From: Beijerinckiaceae bacterium | GTDB lineage: Bacteria; Pseudomonadota; Alphaproteobacteria; Rhizobiales; Beijerinckiaceae | DNA length: 6,032 bases | Assembly (NCBI GenBank): GCA_022702195.1 | Contig: JAKONB010000590.1 | Location: 1-6,032, forward strand | Direction: 5' to 3' | Shown: positions 1-5,889 of the stretch, piece by piece | Numbering within the stretch: position 1 is the stretch's first letter | Layout: every line of letters starts with the position of its first letter | Program-made: the position numbers and the translations under genes | Notes under the pieces: model-generated | Seen by the model: only the letters and a program-made list of their open reading frames with translations | What the model was told of the DNA's origin: nothing | Database searches by the model: none

Positions 1-753
1 CGCCGCGGGGTTCGGCTGACGGCGGCAGGCGTCGCGATCCTCCCGGCCGTGCGAACGTTCGTCGATCAGGCGGGGCGGCTGGAACTCGCCGTGCGGGAGG
101 CGGTGGCAGGCCGAACCGGGACACTGACCATCGGGGCCATCAACGCGGCCCTGGTGGAGGACATCCCCCCTCTGGTCGCCACCTTGCGGACCGCGCATCC
201 CGGCCTGACGGTGGCGATCAGAGAGATCGACAGCGTCGAGGCGGTCCCGGCCCTCGAGGCCGGCGACATCGACCTCGCCTTTGCTCGGCTCGAAGGGGTG
301 CTCGGACCCACGATCCAGTCGCGGCCGGTGGCGCAGGACAGGCTTGCGGTGGTCCTCCCGAAGGGACACCGCCTGACCAGCATGGCCGAGGTTCCTCTCG
401 CTCTGCTGGCGCGGGAGGACTTCGCGATGTTCGCGCGCCGTTCGAGTCCCGTCTACTTCGACCGGGTTCTGGCGGCCTGTCACGCCGGAGGCTTCTCGCC
501 CCGCATCCTGCACGAGGTCCGCTCCGTCACGTCACAGATCGCGTTCGTGGGCTGTGGTCAGGGGATTGCGCTTGTCCCGTCGCGGTCCGAACGGCTCGCT
601 CCGCCCAGCGTCGTCTTCCGGCCCTTGGAAGAGCGGATCGAGATCGTCGCCACCGCGCTGGTTTGGTCCACCGCGCATCACAACCCGCTGATCGACGCGG
701 TCCTCGATTGGGCTGACCCCGGCGGCGCCCATGGGTCGGGACCGTATACCTAG
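1..753 (+). CDS. LysR-family transcriptional regulator, C-terminal part (5' end outside window)
   Basis: The frame is open from the first base and gives 250 residues before a TAG stop at 751-753. The first residues (RRGVRLTAAG) are the usual end of the LysR winged helix-turn-helix (V.LT.AG), followed by the linker helix. About 50-55 residues of the DNA-binding domain are therefore missing because of the window edge, not through damage. The rest is a LysR effector-binding domain of periplasmic-binding-protein fold. It begins at GTLTIGAINAAL and contains the 'GDIDLAFARLEG' and 'GCGQGIALVPS' segments typical of the family. The pattern around 'DFAMFARRSSPVYFDRVLAACHAGGF' recalls the BenM/CatM/CbnR branch, whose members sense small organic acids, but the ligand cannot be read from this fragment. 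It converges on the transporter operon, so no regulatory link to it is implied. Its own target is normally divergent and would lie to the left of the window. Confidence 0.93.
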   Translation, partial: RRGVRLTAAGVAILPAVRTFVDQAGRLELAVREAVAGRTGTLTIGAINAALVEDIPPLVATLRTAHPGLTVAIREIDSVEAVPALEAGDIDLAFARLEGVLGPTIQSRPVAQDRLAVVLPKGHRLTSMAEVPLALLAREDFAMFARRSSPVYFDRVLAACHAGGFSPRILHEVRSVTSQIAFVGCGQGIALVPSRSERLAPPSVVFRPLEERIEIVATALVWSTAHHNPLIDAVLDWADPGGAHGSGPYT

Positions 754-790
754 CGCATCGACCCGGAGATCGGATCCGGGACGATGCGCT
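752..790. terminator. Long inverted repeat overlapping the LysR stop codon; probable shared terminator
   Basis: The outer arms AGCGCATCG (752-760) and CGATGCGCT (782-790) are perfectly complementary. After one A/A mismatch (761/781), the inner arms CCCGGA (762-767) and TCCGGG (775-780) continue the stem around a 7-nt loop. That makes 15 paired bases. The repeat sits exactly at the end of the LysR gene and between two convergent genes, which fits a terminator. There is no clear T tract on either side, so factor-independent action is an inference from stem strength and position. Confidence 0.6.
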
Positions 791-804
791 CGGTTCTTGA
801 TGTT

Positions 805-850
805 GCATCGTTGCTTCTCGAAAGCCGGAGACCACCTTTCGGAACGATGC
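805..850. repeat. Second inverted repeat in the convergent intergenic region
   Basis: GCATCGTT (805-812) pairs with AACGATGC (843-850). Inside it, CGAAAG (819-824) pairs with CTTTCG (836-841). The core hexamer GCATCG/CGATGC is the same as in the arms of the repeat at 752-790, so four copies in alternating orientation occur within 100 bp. It could be a second terminator, serving the minus-strand operon, or a duplicated hairpin element. Confidence 0.4.
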
Positions 851-885
851 TCCAGGGGCCGCGCTCCCGAACCCGGACAGCCGAT

Positions 886-900
886 CGGGTCGACGACCCG
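886..900 (-). terminator. Small GC hairpin downstream of the minus-strand operon
   Basis: CGGGTC (886-891) and GACCCG (895-900) form a 6-bp stem with a GAC loop. It lies 46-60 nt beyond the stop codon of the last operon gene. No T-rich tail follows it on the minus strand, so a terminator role is only tentative. Apart from this and the two larger repeats nearby, I see no gene or other element in 754-945. Confidence 0.25.
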
Positions 901-945
901 TCGGGGGCGTGGGAAGGGAGGCCGCCCCGGGTGGCGGGTCCCGCA

Positions 946-1923
946 TCACCGCGTCTCCGGCTCGCTCTCCTCGGGGTCGATGTCGGCGAGATCCGGCCCC
1001 TCGCCGCGACAATACCGATCCTGGGCCTCGGCCACACGACGGGCGGCCTCGGCATGGCGGCTGGATGCGACGGTGAGCGCGCGATCCCCCGGGAGACCGC
1101 GCTTGATCGCGAGGAGCTCCGGATCGCCCCAACGGTCCAGCAACGCCTGGAAGGTCTCATGGCGGGCACGATCGAAGGGAATGCGCCGTCCCATCCTGTC
1201 CTTGTACGGGTGGGCCGGATGCAGGCCGGCGCAGGGGACGTAGCCGAACGGGATCGGGGTCGTCGTCGCATGCGTCCGCTTCGCGTTCAGGAGCTTGGGC
1301 AGCACATGCGTGTGCGGTCCCTCGGGACTCGTGCCCCCCGAGGGCGGGATCGGCGCATAGACCTCGATGCGTCCGATCCGCGACAGGAACACGCGATGCG
1401 GGCTCATCGCGACCATGTGCGGACCGATCGGATTGCCGGGTTCGAACAGCGCCTGCCCGACCCCGGAGCGCAGGCACGCCACCGCCTCGGGATCGCTCGT
1501 CCGCACGCAGGCATCGACGGCCAGGAGATCGAGGCCGAGGTCGAACAGGATGCTCCCGCGATCCTCCACCCGCGCGGCGTGGCGATCGGGACCGAGTTCG
1601 GTGACGACGCGCCGGCGGCTCATCGCGCAGGCCCCTTCCGGCAGGCACAGCGCGACGGCGTGGTTCCAGCCCGACGTGACCGCCGTCTCGTAGGCCGCGG
1701 GCAGCAGGTCGGCGGAGGGCGCGAGGGCGATCGCTCCGCGCGCCGTCGCCATGCCGAGCCGGTCGTCCGGCAGTGCCGCGACGGCCTCGTCCGGATCGCG
1801 CATGAACTCGGCGATGGCCCCGAAGCTGCCGAGGCTCCAGGCCGTGCCCGGATCCCGCAGGGCATCCCAGAGCAGCGCCTCCACGGCGATGGCGTGGTCG
1901 GCGGGGGGCGTGACGCGGGTCAT
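946..1923 (-). CDS. Uncharacterised conserved-looking protein, 325 aa, last gene of the transporter operon
   Basis: Function unknown. The ATG at 1923 overlaps the TGA of the ATPase gene (ATGA). An AAGGGA Shine-Dalgarno (1932-1937 on the complement) lies 8 nt upstream, so translational coupling is likely. The protein has no signal peptide, no membrane segment and no nucleotide-binding motif, and looks cytoplasmic. An early segment, WSLGSFGAIAEFMRDPDE (29-46), reminds me of the Pfam-style family DUF6925, but that is recollection, not a match I could run. The middle is rich in potential metal ligands: H169, H176, HTH at 204-206, H218, C231, H235 and H238, with short conserved-looking stretches (HTHVLPKLL, CAGLHPAHPYKD). 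The C-terminus ends in an acidic tail (DLADIDPEESEPE). Its position suggests a job after import of a metal chelate, such as chelate handling or modification. This is inference only. Codon use matches its neighbours and the frame is intact. Confidence 0.85.
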   Translation of the reverse strand: MTRVTPPADHAIAVEALLWDALRDPGTAWSLGSFGAIAEFMRDPDEAVAALPDDRLGMATARGAIALAPSADLLPAAYETAVTSGWNHAVALCLPEGACAMSRRRVVTELGPDRHAARVEDRGSILFDLGLDLLAVDACVRTSDPEAVACLRSGVGQALFEPGNPIGPHMVAMSPHRVFLSRIGRIEVYAPIPPSGGTSPEGPHTHVLPKLLNAKRTHATTTPIPFGYVPCAGLHPAHPYKDRMGRRIPFDRARHETFQALLDRWGDPELLAIKRGLPGDRALTVASSRHAEAARRVAEAQDRYCRGEGPDLADIDPEESEPETR

Positions 1924-2723
1924 GCGGGCGGTCCCTTCGGATGGAGCCCCTGGCGTTCCCAGGGCAGGAGGTAGGCCGTGCCGTCGCGGTGCGTGCCGCG
2001 CTGGACGGTGAGACCGAACACGCTGTGCAGTCGTGCGTCGGTCAGGGCGGCCTCGGGCCGGTCGTCGGCGGCGACGCGGCCGCGGCCCAGCACCACGAGG
2101 CGGTCGCAGAAGCGTGCCGCCAGCGTCAGGTCGTGGAGCACGGCGACGACGCCGGTCCCGGTCCGGCTCGTGGCGCGGAGCCGGTTCATCACGTCGAGCT
2201 GATGCGCCGGATCGAGCGCCGTGATCGGCTCGTCGGCCAGCAGGATCTCGGCCTCCACGGCGAGCGCCTGGGCGAGGAGCACGCGCATGCGCTCGCCGGT
2301 GGACAGGCTCGCTTCCGTTCGCTCGCGCAGGTGCAGGATGTCGGCGAGCTGCATCGCCCGGTCCACGGCCATCCGGTCGGTCTCATCGGCCGACGCGAAG
2401 ATCCGGCGATGCGGGAGCCGTCCGAGGGCGACGACCTCGGACACGCACATGGGCCAGCCGATGCCGGCCCCCTGGAACAGCACCGACACCCGACGCGCGC
2501 GCGCCTCGCGGGTGATCGCGGCGAGCGGTCGCCCGTCGAGGGTGACGTGGCCCGTCGTGGGAGCGGCGAGGCCGGCGAGGATGCGGAGCAGCGTGGTCTT
2601 GCCCGCCCCGTTGGGGCCGACGAGCCCCACGAACTCGCCTGCGGCCACCGCGACCGTCACGTTCTCCAGGATCGCGCGGTCGCCGATCCGGACACCGACA
2701 TCCTCGGCCGCGAGCCGCGTCAC
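1920..2723 (-). CDS. ABC transporter ATP-binding protein (FecE/BtuD/HmuV type)
   Basis: This is the cytoplasmic ATPase that powers import by the adjacent FecCD-type permease, 267 aa, normal for the family. All motifs are present in order: Walker A GPNGAGKT (36-43), Q-loop Gln84 (VLFQ), ABC signature LSTGERMR (140-147), Walker B ILLADEP (160-166), D-loop ALD (169-171) and switch His197 (VLHDLT). The signature carries Thr in place of the commoner second Gly (LSGGE/LSGGQ), a tolerated variant. The start is taken as GTG at 2723, because it forms a 4-bp GTGA overlap with the permease stop and gives an N-terminus (VTRLAAEDVGVRIG) that enters the ABC fold at once. The frame stays open to 3557, but that extension is a shadow of the permease gene. 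The stop overlaps the next gene's ATG. The substrate cannot be read from the ATPase itself. Confidence 0.95.
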   Translation of the reverse strand: MTRLAAEDVGVRIGDRAILENVTVAVAAGEFVGLVGPNGAGKTTLLRILAGLAAPTTGHVTLDGRPLAAITREARARRVSVLFQGAGIGWPMCVSEVVALGRLPHRRIFASADETDRMAVDRAMQLADILHLRERTEASLSTGERMRVLLAQALAVEAEILLADEPITALDPAHQLDVMNRLRATSRTGTGVVAVLHDLTLAARFCDRLVVLGRGRVAADDRPEAALTDARLHSVFGLTVQRGTHRDGTAYLLPWERQGLHPKGPPA

Positions 2724-3748
2724 GTCTGCCCCCGGCGCCGGAACAGCAGGCCGATCAGGAACGGTGCGCCGACGAGGGCGGTCACCACGCCGAGTTTCAG
2801 CTCGGGCCGCGTCGGCAGGAGGCGGACCGCGATATCGGCGACCAGGACCAAAGCCGCGCCGAGGAGGCCGCTGGGCAGGAGGCTCGCACCCGGCCGGGCG
2901 CCGACGAGGGGGCGCACGAGATGGGGCACGACGAGGCCGACGAAGCCGATCGCCCCGCTCACGGCGACGCCGCTGCCGACCGCCAGGGCGGCCCCCGTGA
3001 CGATGCGGATGCGCACCGAGGCGAGGTCGAAGCCCAGACTCGCGGCGGTGTCCTCGCCCAGCGACAGCGCGTCGAGGGCGCGGGCCGTGGAGAGCATCAG
3101 GCCCCAGCCGATCGCCATGAGGGGAAGGCAGAGCCACACGTGGTCCATGCTGCGATCGGCGAGGGACCCCATCAGCCAGAAGACGATCTCGAGCGCCGCA
3201 GAGGGGTTCGGCGCGAGGTTGAGGGCGAGCGCCGTCAGCGCCCCGGCGAGGCTCGACAGGCCGACGCCGGCCAGGATCACCCCGAGGGTTCCCGCGCCGC
3301 GCGCCGCCAGGAGGTTGATGCCGAGTGCCGCCAGCGCCGCGCCCGCGATACCGCCCAGCGGCAGCGCCAGGCCGAGGCTGCCGGCGAGCCCGCCGTAAAA
3401 GACCACCACGGCTCCGAGCGCGGCGGCCGAGGAGATGCCGAGGATGCCCGGATCGGCCAATGGATTGCGCAGGTAGCCCTGCATCACCGCGCCGGTCAGT
3501 CCGAGGCTGAAGCCGACGAGACCGCCCAGCAGGGCGCGCGGGATGCGCAGGTCCCACAGCACCAGGGCCGGCAGCGTCGGCCGGCCCGCGAGGAGGTCGG
3601 CAACCGCGGCCGGAACGTCGAAGGCGACGTAGCCGATCGCCACCGAGGCGAGGGTCAGGCCCGCGACGAGGAGGCTCGCGATCGCGATCAGCCCCCGGCC
3701 CGACCGGGCCGGTCGGATGACGGGAATCGACGGCATGGGCGCGTTCAT
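2720..3748 (-). CDS. FecCD/BtuC-family ABC transporter permease
   Basis: A polytopic inner-membrane protein of 342 aa, the usual size for BtuC/FecC/FecD/HmuU permeases, which have about ten transmembrane helices and act as homodimers. A short basic N-terminus precedes the first hydrophobic helix (about 20-43). Family landmarks are RIPRALLGGLVG (68-79), the QGYLRNPLADPGILGISSAAA block (90-110), WLMGSL (191-196), the cytoplasmic coupling segment SLGEDTAASLGFD (229-241), GFVGLVVPHLVR (268-279) and ELKLGVVTALVGAPF (316-330). The protein ends in a basic RRR tail. The ATG at 3748 overlaps the binding-protein TGA (ATGA), with a GAGG Shine-Dalgarno 9 nt upstream inside that gene. The family moves cobalamin, heme and ferric siderophores. 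The neighbouring BtuB-like remnant favours a cobamide, but this is not proven. Confidence 0.95.
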   Translation of the reverse strand: MNAPMPSIPVIRPARSGRGLIAIASLLVAGLTLASVAIGYVAFDVPAAVADLLAGRPTLPALVLWDLRIPRALLGGLVGFSLGLTGAVMQGYLRNPLADPGILGISSAAALGAVVVFYGGLAGSLGLALPLGGIAGAALAALGINLLAARGAGTLGVILAGVGLSSLAGALTALALNLAPNPSAALEIVFWLMGSLADRSMDHVWLCLPLMAIGWGLMLSTARALDALSLGEDTAASLGFDLASVRIRIVTGAALAVGSGVAVSGAIGFVGLVVPHLVRPLVGARPGASLLPSGLLGAALVLVADIAVRLLPTRPELKLGVVTALVGAPFLIGLLFRRRGQT

Positions 3749-4620
3749 CGGGCCGGTCCTCGGCTCAGCGCGGCGGCCGCGAGGCGGGCGACAACCTCGG
3801 CCACCTGGGGGCCGGGACAGGTCCAGAGGCGGTCCGGAATCGACACGGTGCGTCCCTGGCGGCGCAGCGCCGCCAGGATCGGGTGCCGCAGGAGCGCATC
3901 GGCGAGCGACGGCGCCCCCTGCGGATCCTCGTCGAGGATGACGAGATCGGCCGCGGCGAAGGCCGCCGCTTCCAACGGAACCTGACCCGTGCGGTCATGT
4001 CCGATCTCGGCGGCGACGTTGATCAGCCCGGCCGCCGTGAGGATCGCATCCCCGAGCGTGCCGGGCGCGACCGTGAAGGCGTTGGGGCGCATCACCAGGG
4101 CACGCAGACGCGGCAGCCGATCCGGTGGCCCGATTTCGGCGAGCCTCCCGTCGAAATCCGCGATCATGCGTGCGCCGCGCTCGGGATGGCCGAGCGCGGC
4201 CGCCACGGTGCGGATCTGCGCCCGCACCCCGGAAAAATCCACCGGCACGCCGAGTTCGAGCGGCGGAAAGCCGATCCGTTTCAGCAGGCCGACGGTGCTC
4301 CGCGTGGTGAAACTCCCGGCGACCACGAGATCCGGTCGCAGGGCGATGATCTCCTCGGACAGGCCACGGGTCAACGGCACCCCCGCGGCCCGCTCGGCGA
4401 CCGTCGACCCACCGGGGTCGCGGGCGAGGAACGTCACCGCCGCGACCTGATCGCGGTCGGCGAGGCGCAGCACGAGCTCGTCCGCGCACAGATTCATCGA
4501 CACGACCCGGGCGGGCCGCGGGCCGGATGAGGGTTCGATCTCGGCGGGCCGGGCCGCACCGCAGCCGACGGCATGAACCGTCAGCAGCCATACGAGCCCC
4601 GGACATTTGGGGAGCGGCAC
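3745..4620 (-). CDS. Periplasmic substrate-binding protein of a cobamide/iron-chelate ABC importer (BtuF/TroA-like fold)
   Basis: A 291-aa class III binding protein that would deliver substrate to the FecCD permease. The start is GTG at 4620, the first codon that gives an export signal: Lys5, then the hydrophobic LVWLLTVHAVGC (9-20) and an ARPA-type cleavage region near residue 26. Cys20 in AVGC is a weak lipobox, so lipid anchoring is possible. A GAGG Shine-Dalgarno formed by the receptor stop codon lies 9 nt upstream. The mature part opens with RVVSMNLCADELVLRLAD (38-55), a signature of a COG0614 subgroup. Two glutamates sit where BtuF uses them to dock on BtuC arginines: E89 (SEEIIALRPDLVV) in the N lobe and E217 (PLEAAAFAAADLVI) in the C lobe. 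A WTCPGP segment (266-271) lies near the end. The intact frame, with both docking residues kept, argues that this gene is still functional although the receptor gene next to it is broken. Confidence 0.92.
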   Translation of the reverse strand: MPLPKCPGLVWLLTVHAVGCGAARPAEIEPSSGPRPARVVSMNLCADELVLRLADRDQVAAVTFLARDPGGSTVAERAAGVPLTRGLSEEIIALRPDLVVAGSFTTRSTVGLLKRIGFPPLELGVPVDFSGVRAQIRTVAAALGHPERGARMIADFDGRLAEIGPPDRLPRLRALVMRPNAFTVAPGTLGDAILTAAGLINVAAEIGHDRTGQVPLEAAAFAAADLVILDEDPQGAPSLADALLRHPILAALRRQGRTVSIPDRLWTCPGPQVAEVVARLAAAALSRGPAR

Positions 4621-5525
4621 GATGAGCGTCCTCAGAACGTGGCCACGCGCACGCCACCGTAGACGCCAAGCCCCGCCCCGAGGAAACCGGTCGGGTTCTG
4701 GTCGCGCCGATCGAACAGGCTATCGATCCGGGCGAACAGCGTCAGGGTCTCCGACCAGGCATGGTTGGCCGAGAGGTTGACGAGGGTGAAGCCCGGGTTC
4801 TTCAACCGGGTGACCGAGAAGTCGCGGTTGCCGTCGACGAACGCGCCGAGGAAGAGCGTCGTGCCGGTCAGCGTCAGCCCTGGCAGGGGCGTCCAGATGG
4901 CCGTGGCGCCGACCTTGTGACGGGGCCGGCGCAGGAGTTCCCGGTTGGCGACCTCGCCCTTCGTGCTGGTGTTGGTGTAATCGACCCGGCCGCTCCAGGC
5001 CGCGTTGAACCGCAGCGAGACGAAGCTCTCTGCGCCGTAGGCGACGGCCCTCCCCACGTTCACGTGGGTGCCGTAGGTCGGAAAGTAGGCGGTGTCGACG
5101 AGGTCGGAGAAATCCGTCTCGACATAGGTGCCCCCGATCGTGACACGACCGTCGAACAGGGGCTGCTCCAGGCCCGCATCGTAGCCGAAGCTCTTTTCCG
5201 GCCGCAGGTTGGGGGTCCCGAAGAAGCGCAAGCCCGGGTAATCCTGATAGAACTGGTTCAGGGTCGGCGGCTTGAAGCCGGTGCCGACGCTGCCCTTCCG
5301 GCGGGTTTCGGTCCCCGGCACGATGTCGCTCGGAGCGACGCGGACGGTGGTGGCGTCGCCGAACTGGTCGTTCGCGTCGTACCGGATGTTGGCCACGAGG
5401 AAGGTGCGGTCGGTGATCGCCGATTGCAGATCGGCGAACCCGCCGGTGTTGCCGTTGCCCGTCTCGAGACCGGTCACGGAGAGACGTTCGTCCTCGCGCT
5501 GCGCCCCGAACACGGTGTGGAAGCC

Positions 5526-5532
5526 GGGGGGG
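5526..5532 (-). other. Frameshift site in a seven-C run of the receptor remnant
   Basis: The minus strand reads seven consecutive C here. With six C the protein would run WTPPPGFHTVFG without a break. With seven, WTPPP and GFHTVFG fall into different frames. A second apparent one-base insertion lies near 5560-5564: removing one C there would give SETLRGEAEW. Both are read from protein continuity, so the exact inserted base is inferred. The homopolymer could also be a base-calling error. Confidence 0.6.
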
Positions 5533-5616
5533 CGGGGTCCACTCGGCCTCGCCGCGCAACGGTCTCGCTGTTCGCCGAGCCACGGTCCTTGCCTGTGGCG
5601 AGCGGCCTGGGAGGCG

Positions 5617-5814
5617 TCACGCCGTCCTCGGCCGAGGACGAAGCGCGCGACCATGCCCGGACCAAGGTGCAAGCCTCGGACACCGGACCCAAACCCACTG
5701 GCCTCCGGGAAACCCGGAGCGGTTCAGACTGAGTGCCAGCGTGCGGATGACCGCATGCCCCTCGATCACCCCTTGAAGGCTGGCTGGGTCCATGGACCTC
5801 AGGTCGTAGTCCAT
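5617..5814 (-). CDS. Small hypothetical ORF, possibly the 5' end of a disrupted gene
   Basis: I do not recognise the product. The ATG at 5814 opens a 65-codon frame beginning MDYDLRSMDPASLQGVIEG and continuing as a helical, protein-like stretch to about residue 38. Over those 38 codons G+C by codon position is about 66, 47 and 79% (counted by eye), the ordered pattern expected of coding DNA in a high-GC genome. After that, the residues turn Arg/Pro/Trp-rich and look like out-of-frame sequence, and the frame overlaps the start of the receptor remnant. The simplest reading is the start of a gene cut off at a deletion or rearrangement junction near 5640-5700. An intact short protein is possible, and so is chance. 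It begins 75 bp downstream of the glmS stop, in the same direction, just after an AT-rich stretch. No strong Shine-Dalgarno is visible. Confidence 0.3.
   Translation of the reverse strand: MDYDLRSMDPASLQGVIEGHAVIRTLALSLNRSGFPGGQWVWVRCPRLAPWSGHGRALRPRPRTA
5623..5640. repeat. 18-bp perfect palindrome
   Basis: CGTCCTCGGCCGAGGACG is fully self-complementary with no spacer. It lies where recognisable receptor sequence ends. It could mark a recombination or deletion boundary, or a dyad protein site. In DNA of this G+C content a chance origin is not excluded. Confidence 0.5.
5703..5719 (-). terminator. GC hairpin between glmS and the receptor remnant
   Basis: CTCCGGG (5703-5709) and CCCGGAG (5713-5719) form a 7-bp stem with a 3-nt loop. 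It lies about 170 nt downstream of the glmS stop and could end or attenuate glmS transcription before the transporter genes. No T tract follows on the minus strand, and the hairpin falls inside the small hypothetical ORF, so the call is weak. Confidence 0.25.
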
Positions 5815-5830
5815 CGGGGGCTCACACGAC

Positions 5831-5860
5831 GTTTATGTTTCACATGATTTCATCTGCCGT
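5831..5860 (-). promoter_or_regulatory. AT-rich intergenic stretch, possible promoter or operator
   Basis: This is the most AT-rich short stretch in the window. It lies between the glmS stop and the first downstream ATG (5814). It contains the small dyad ATGT-TTC-ACAT (5835-5845), and on the minus strand CATAAA as a weak -10-like hexamer. No convincing -35 partner is present. If the transporter genes have a promoter of their own rather than depending on glmS readthrough, this is the most likely visible place, but nothing here proves it. Confidence 0.25.
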
Positions 5861-5889
5861 CGAGAACCCGCGCCACCCCATGCCGACCC

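Larger units (their letters stand above)
4632..5640 (-). pseudogene. TonB-dependent outer-membrane receptor (BtuB-like), 5'-truncated and frameshifted
   Basis: Only the C-terminal half of the beta-barrel remains. About 297 residues are continuous from 'GFHTVFGAQRED' (near 5525) to the terminal Phe before TGA at 4632. Landmarks are GTGFKPPTLNQFY, GTPNLRPEKS, LLRRPRHKV and the final 'SLFDRR..NPTGF..GLGVYGGVRVATF', which parallel the end of BtuB. The N-terminal signal, TonB box, plug and early strands (normally about 300 residues) are absent, and glmS lies too close to hold them. Upstream of 5525 the matching sequence changes frame twice: GEAEWTPPP is in a second frame, and 'VTPPRPLATGKDRGSANSE' in a third. 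The open frame continues to a TTG at 5672, but its first 48 or so residues do not look like receptor. Two usually conserved positions in the last-strand motif are altered (family NLFDRRY, here SLFDRRD), consistent with relaxed selection. BtuB is the best match in pattern; a siderophore receptor is the alternative. Confidence 0.85.

Noticed and set aside
784..1974. 396-codon plus-strand ORF
   Set aside because: It is antisense to the 325-aa operon gene. Its composition is Arg/Gly/Pro-rich with no domain, and stop-poor antisense frames are expected at this G+C.
2724..3557. N-terminal extension of the ATPase frame up to 3557
   Set aside because: The ABC fold starts directly at the GTG at 2723. 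The extension overlaps the whole permease core and reads as out-of-frame Arg/Pro/Gly sequence.
1941..3985. Long plus-strand ORFs (1941-3398 and 2921-3985)
   Set aside because: They are shadows of the ATPase, permease and binding-protein genes. The products are low-complexity Arg/Gly/Ala-rich sequence without recognisable folds.
5641..5672. Treating the receptor remnant as an intact 346-aa gene starting at TTG 5672
   Set aside because: The first 48 or so residues of that frame do not look like receptor, and the matching upstream receptor sequence lies in two other frames. No signal peptide or plug is present.
4761..5732. 323-codon plus-strand ORF opposite the receptor remnant
   Set aside because: It is antisense to clear receptor homology and its product resembles no known family.
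5693..5760. Cobalamin riboswitch-like fragment (plus strand CCACTGGCCTCCGGGAA)
   Set aside because: The short motif recalls part of the riboswitch core, but it is on the strand opposite to the transporter genes, and I could not find a proper B12 box or the other conserved blocks around it. Probably chance.
5617..5814. Transposase or insertion-sequence remnant at the broken receptor
   Set aside because: The small ORF matches no transposase that I recognise, and no terminal inverted repeats or target duplications are visible.
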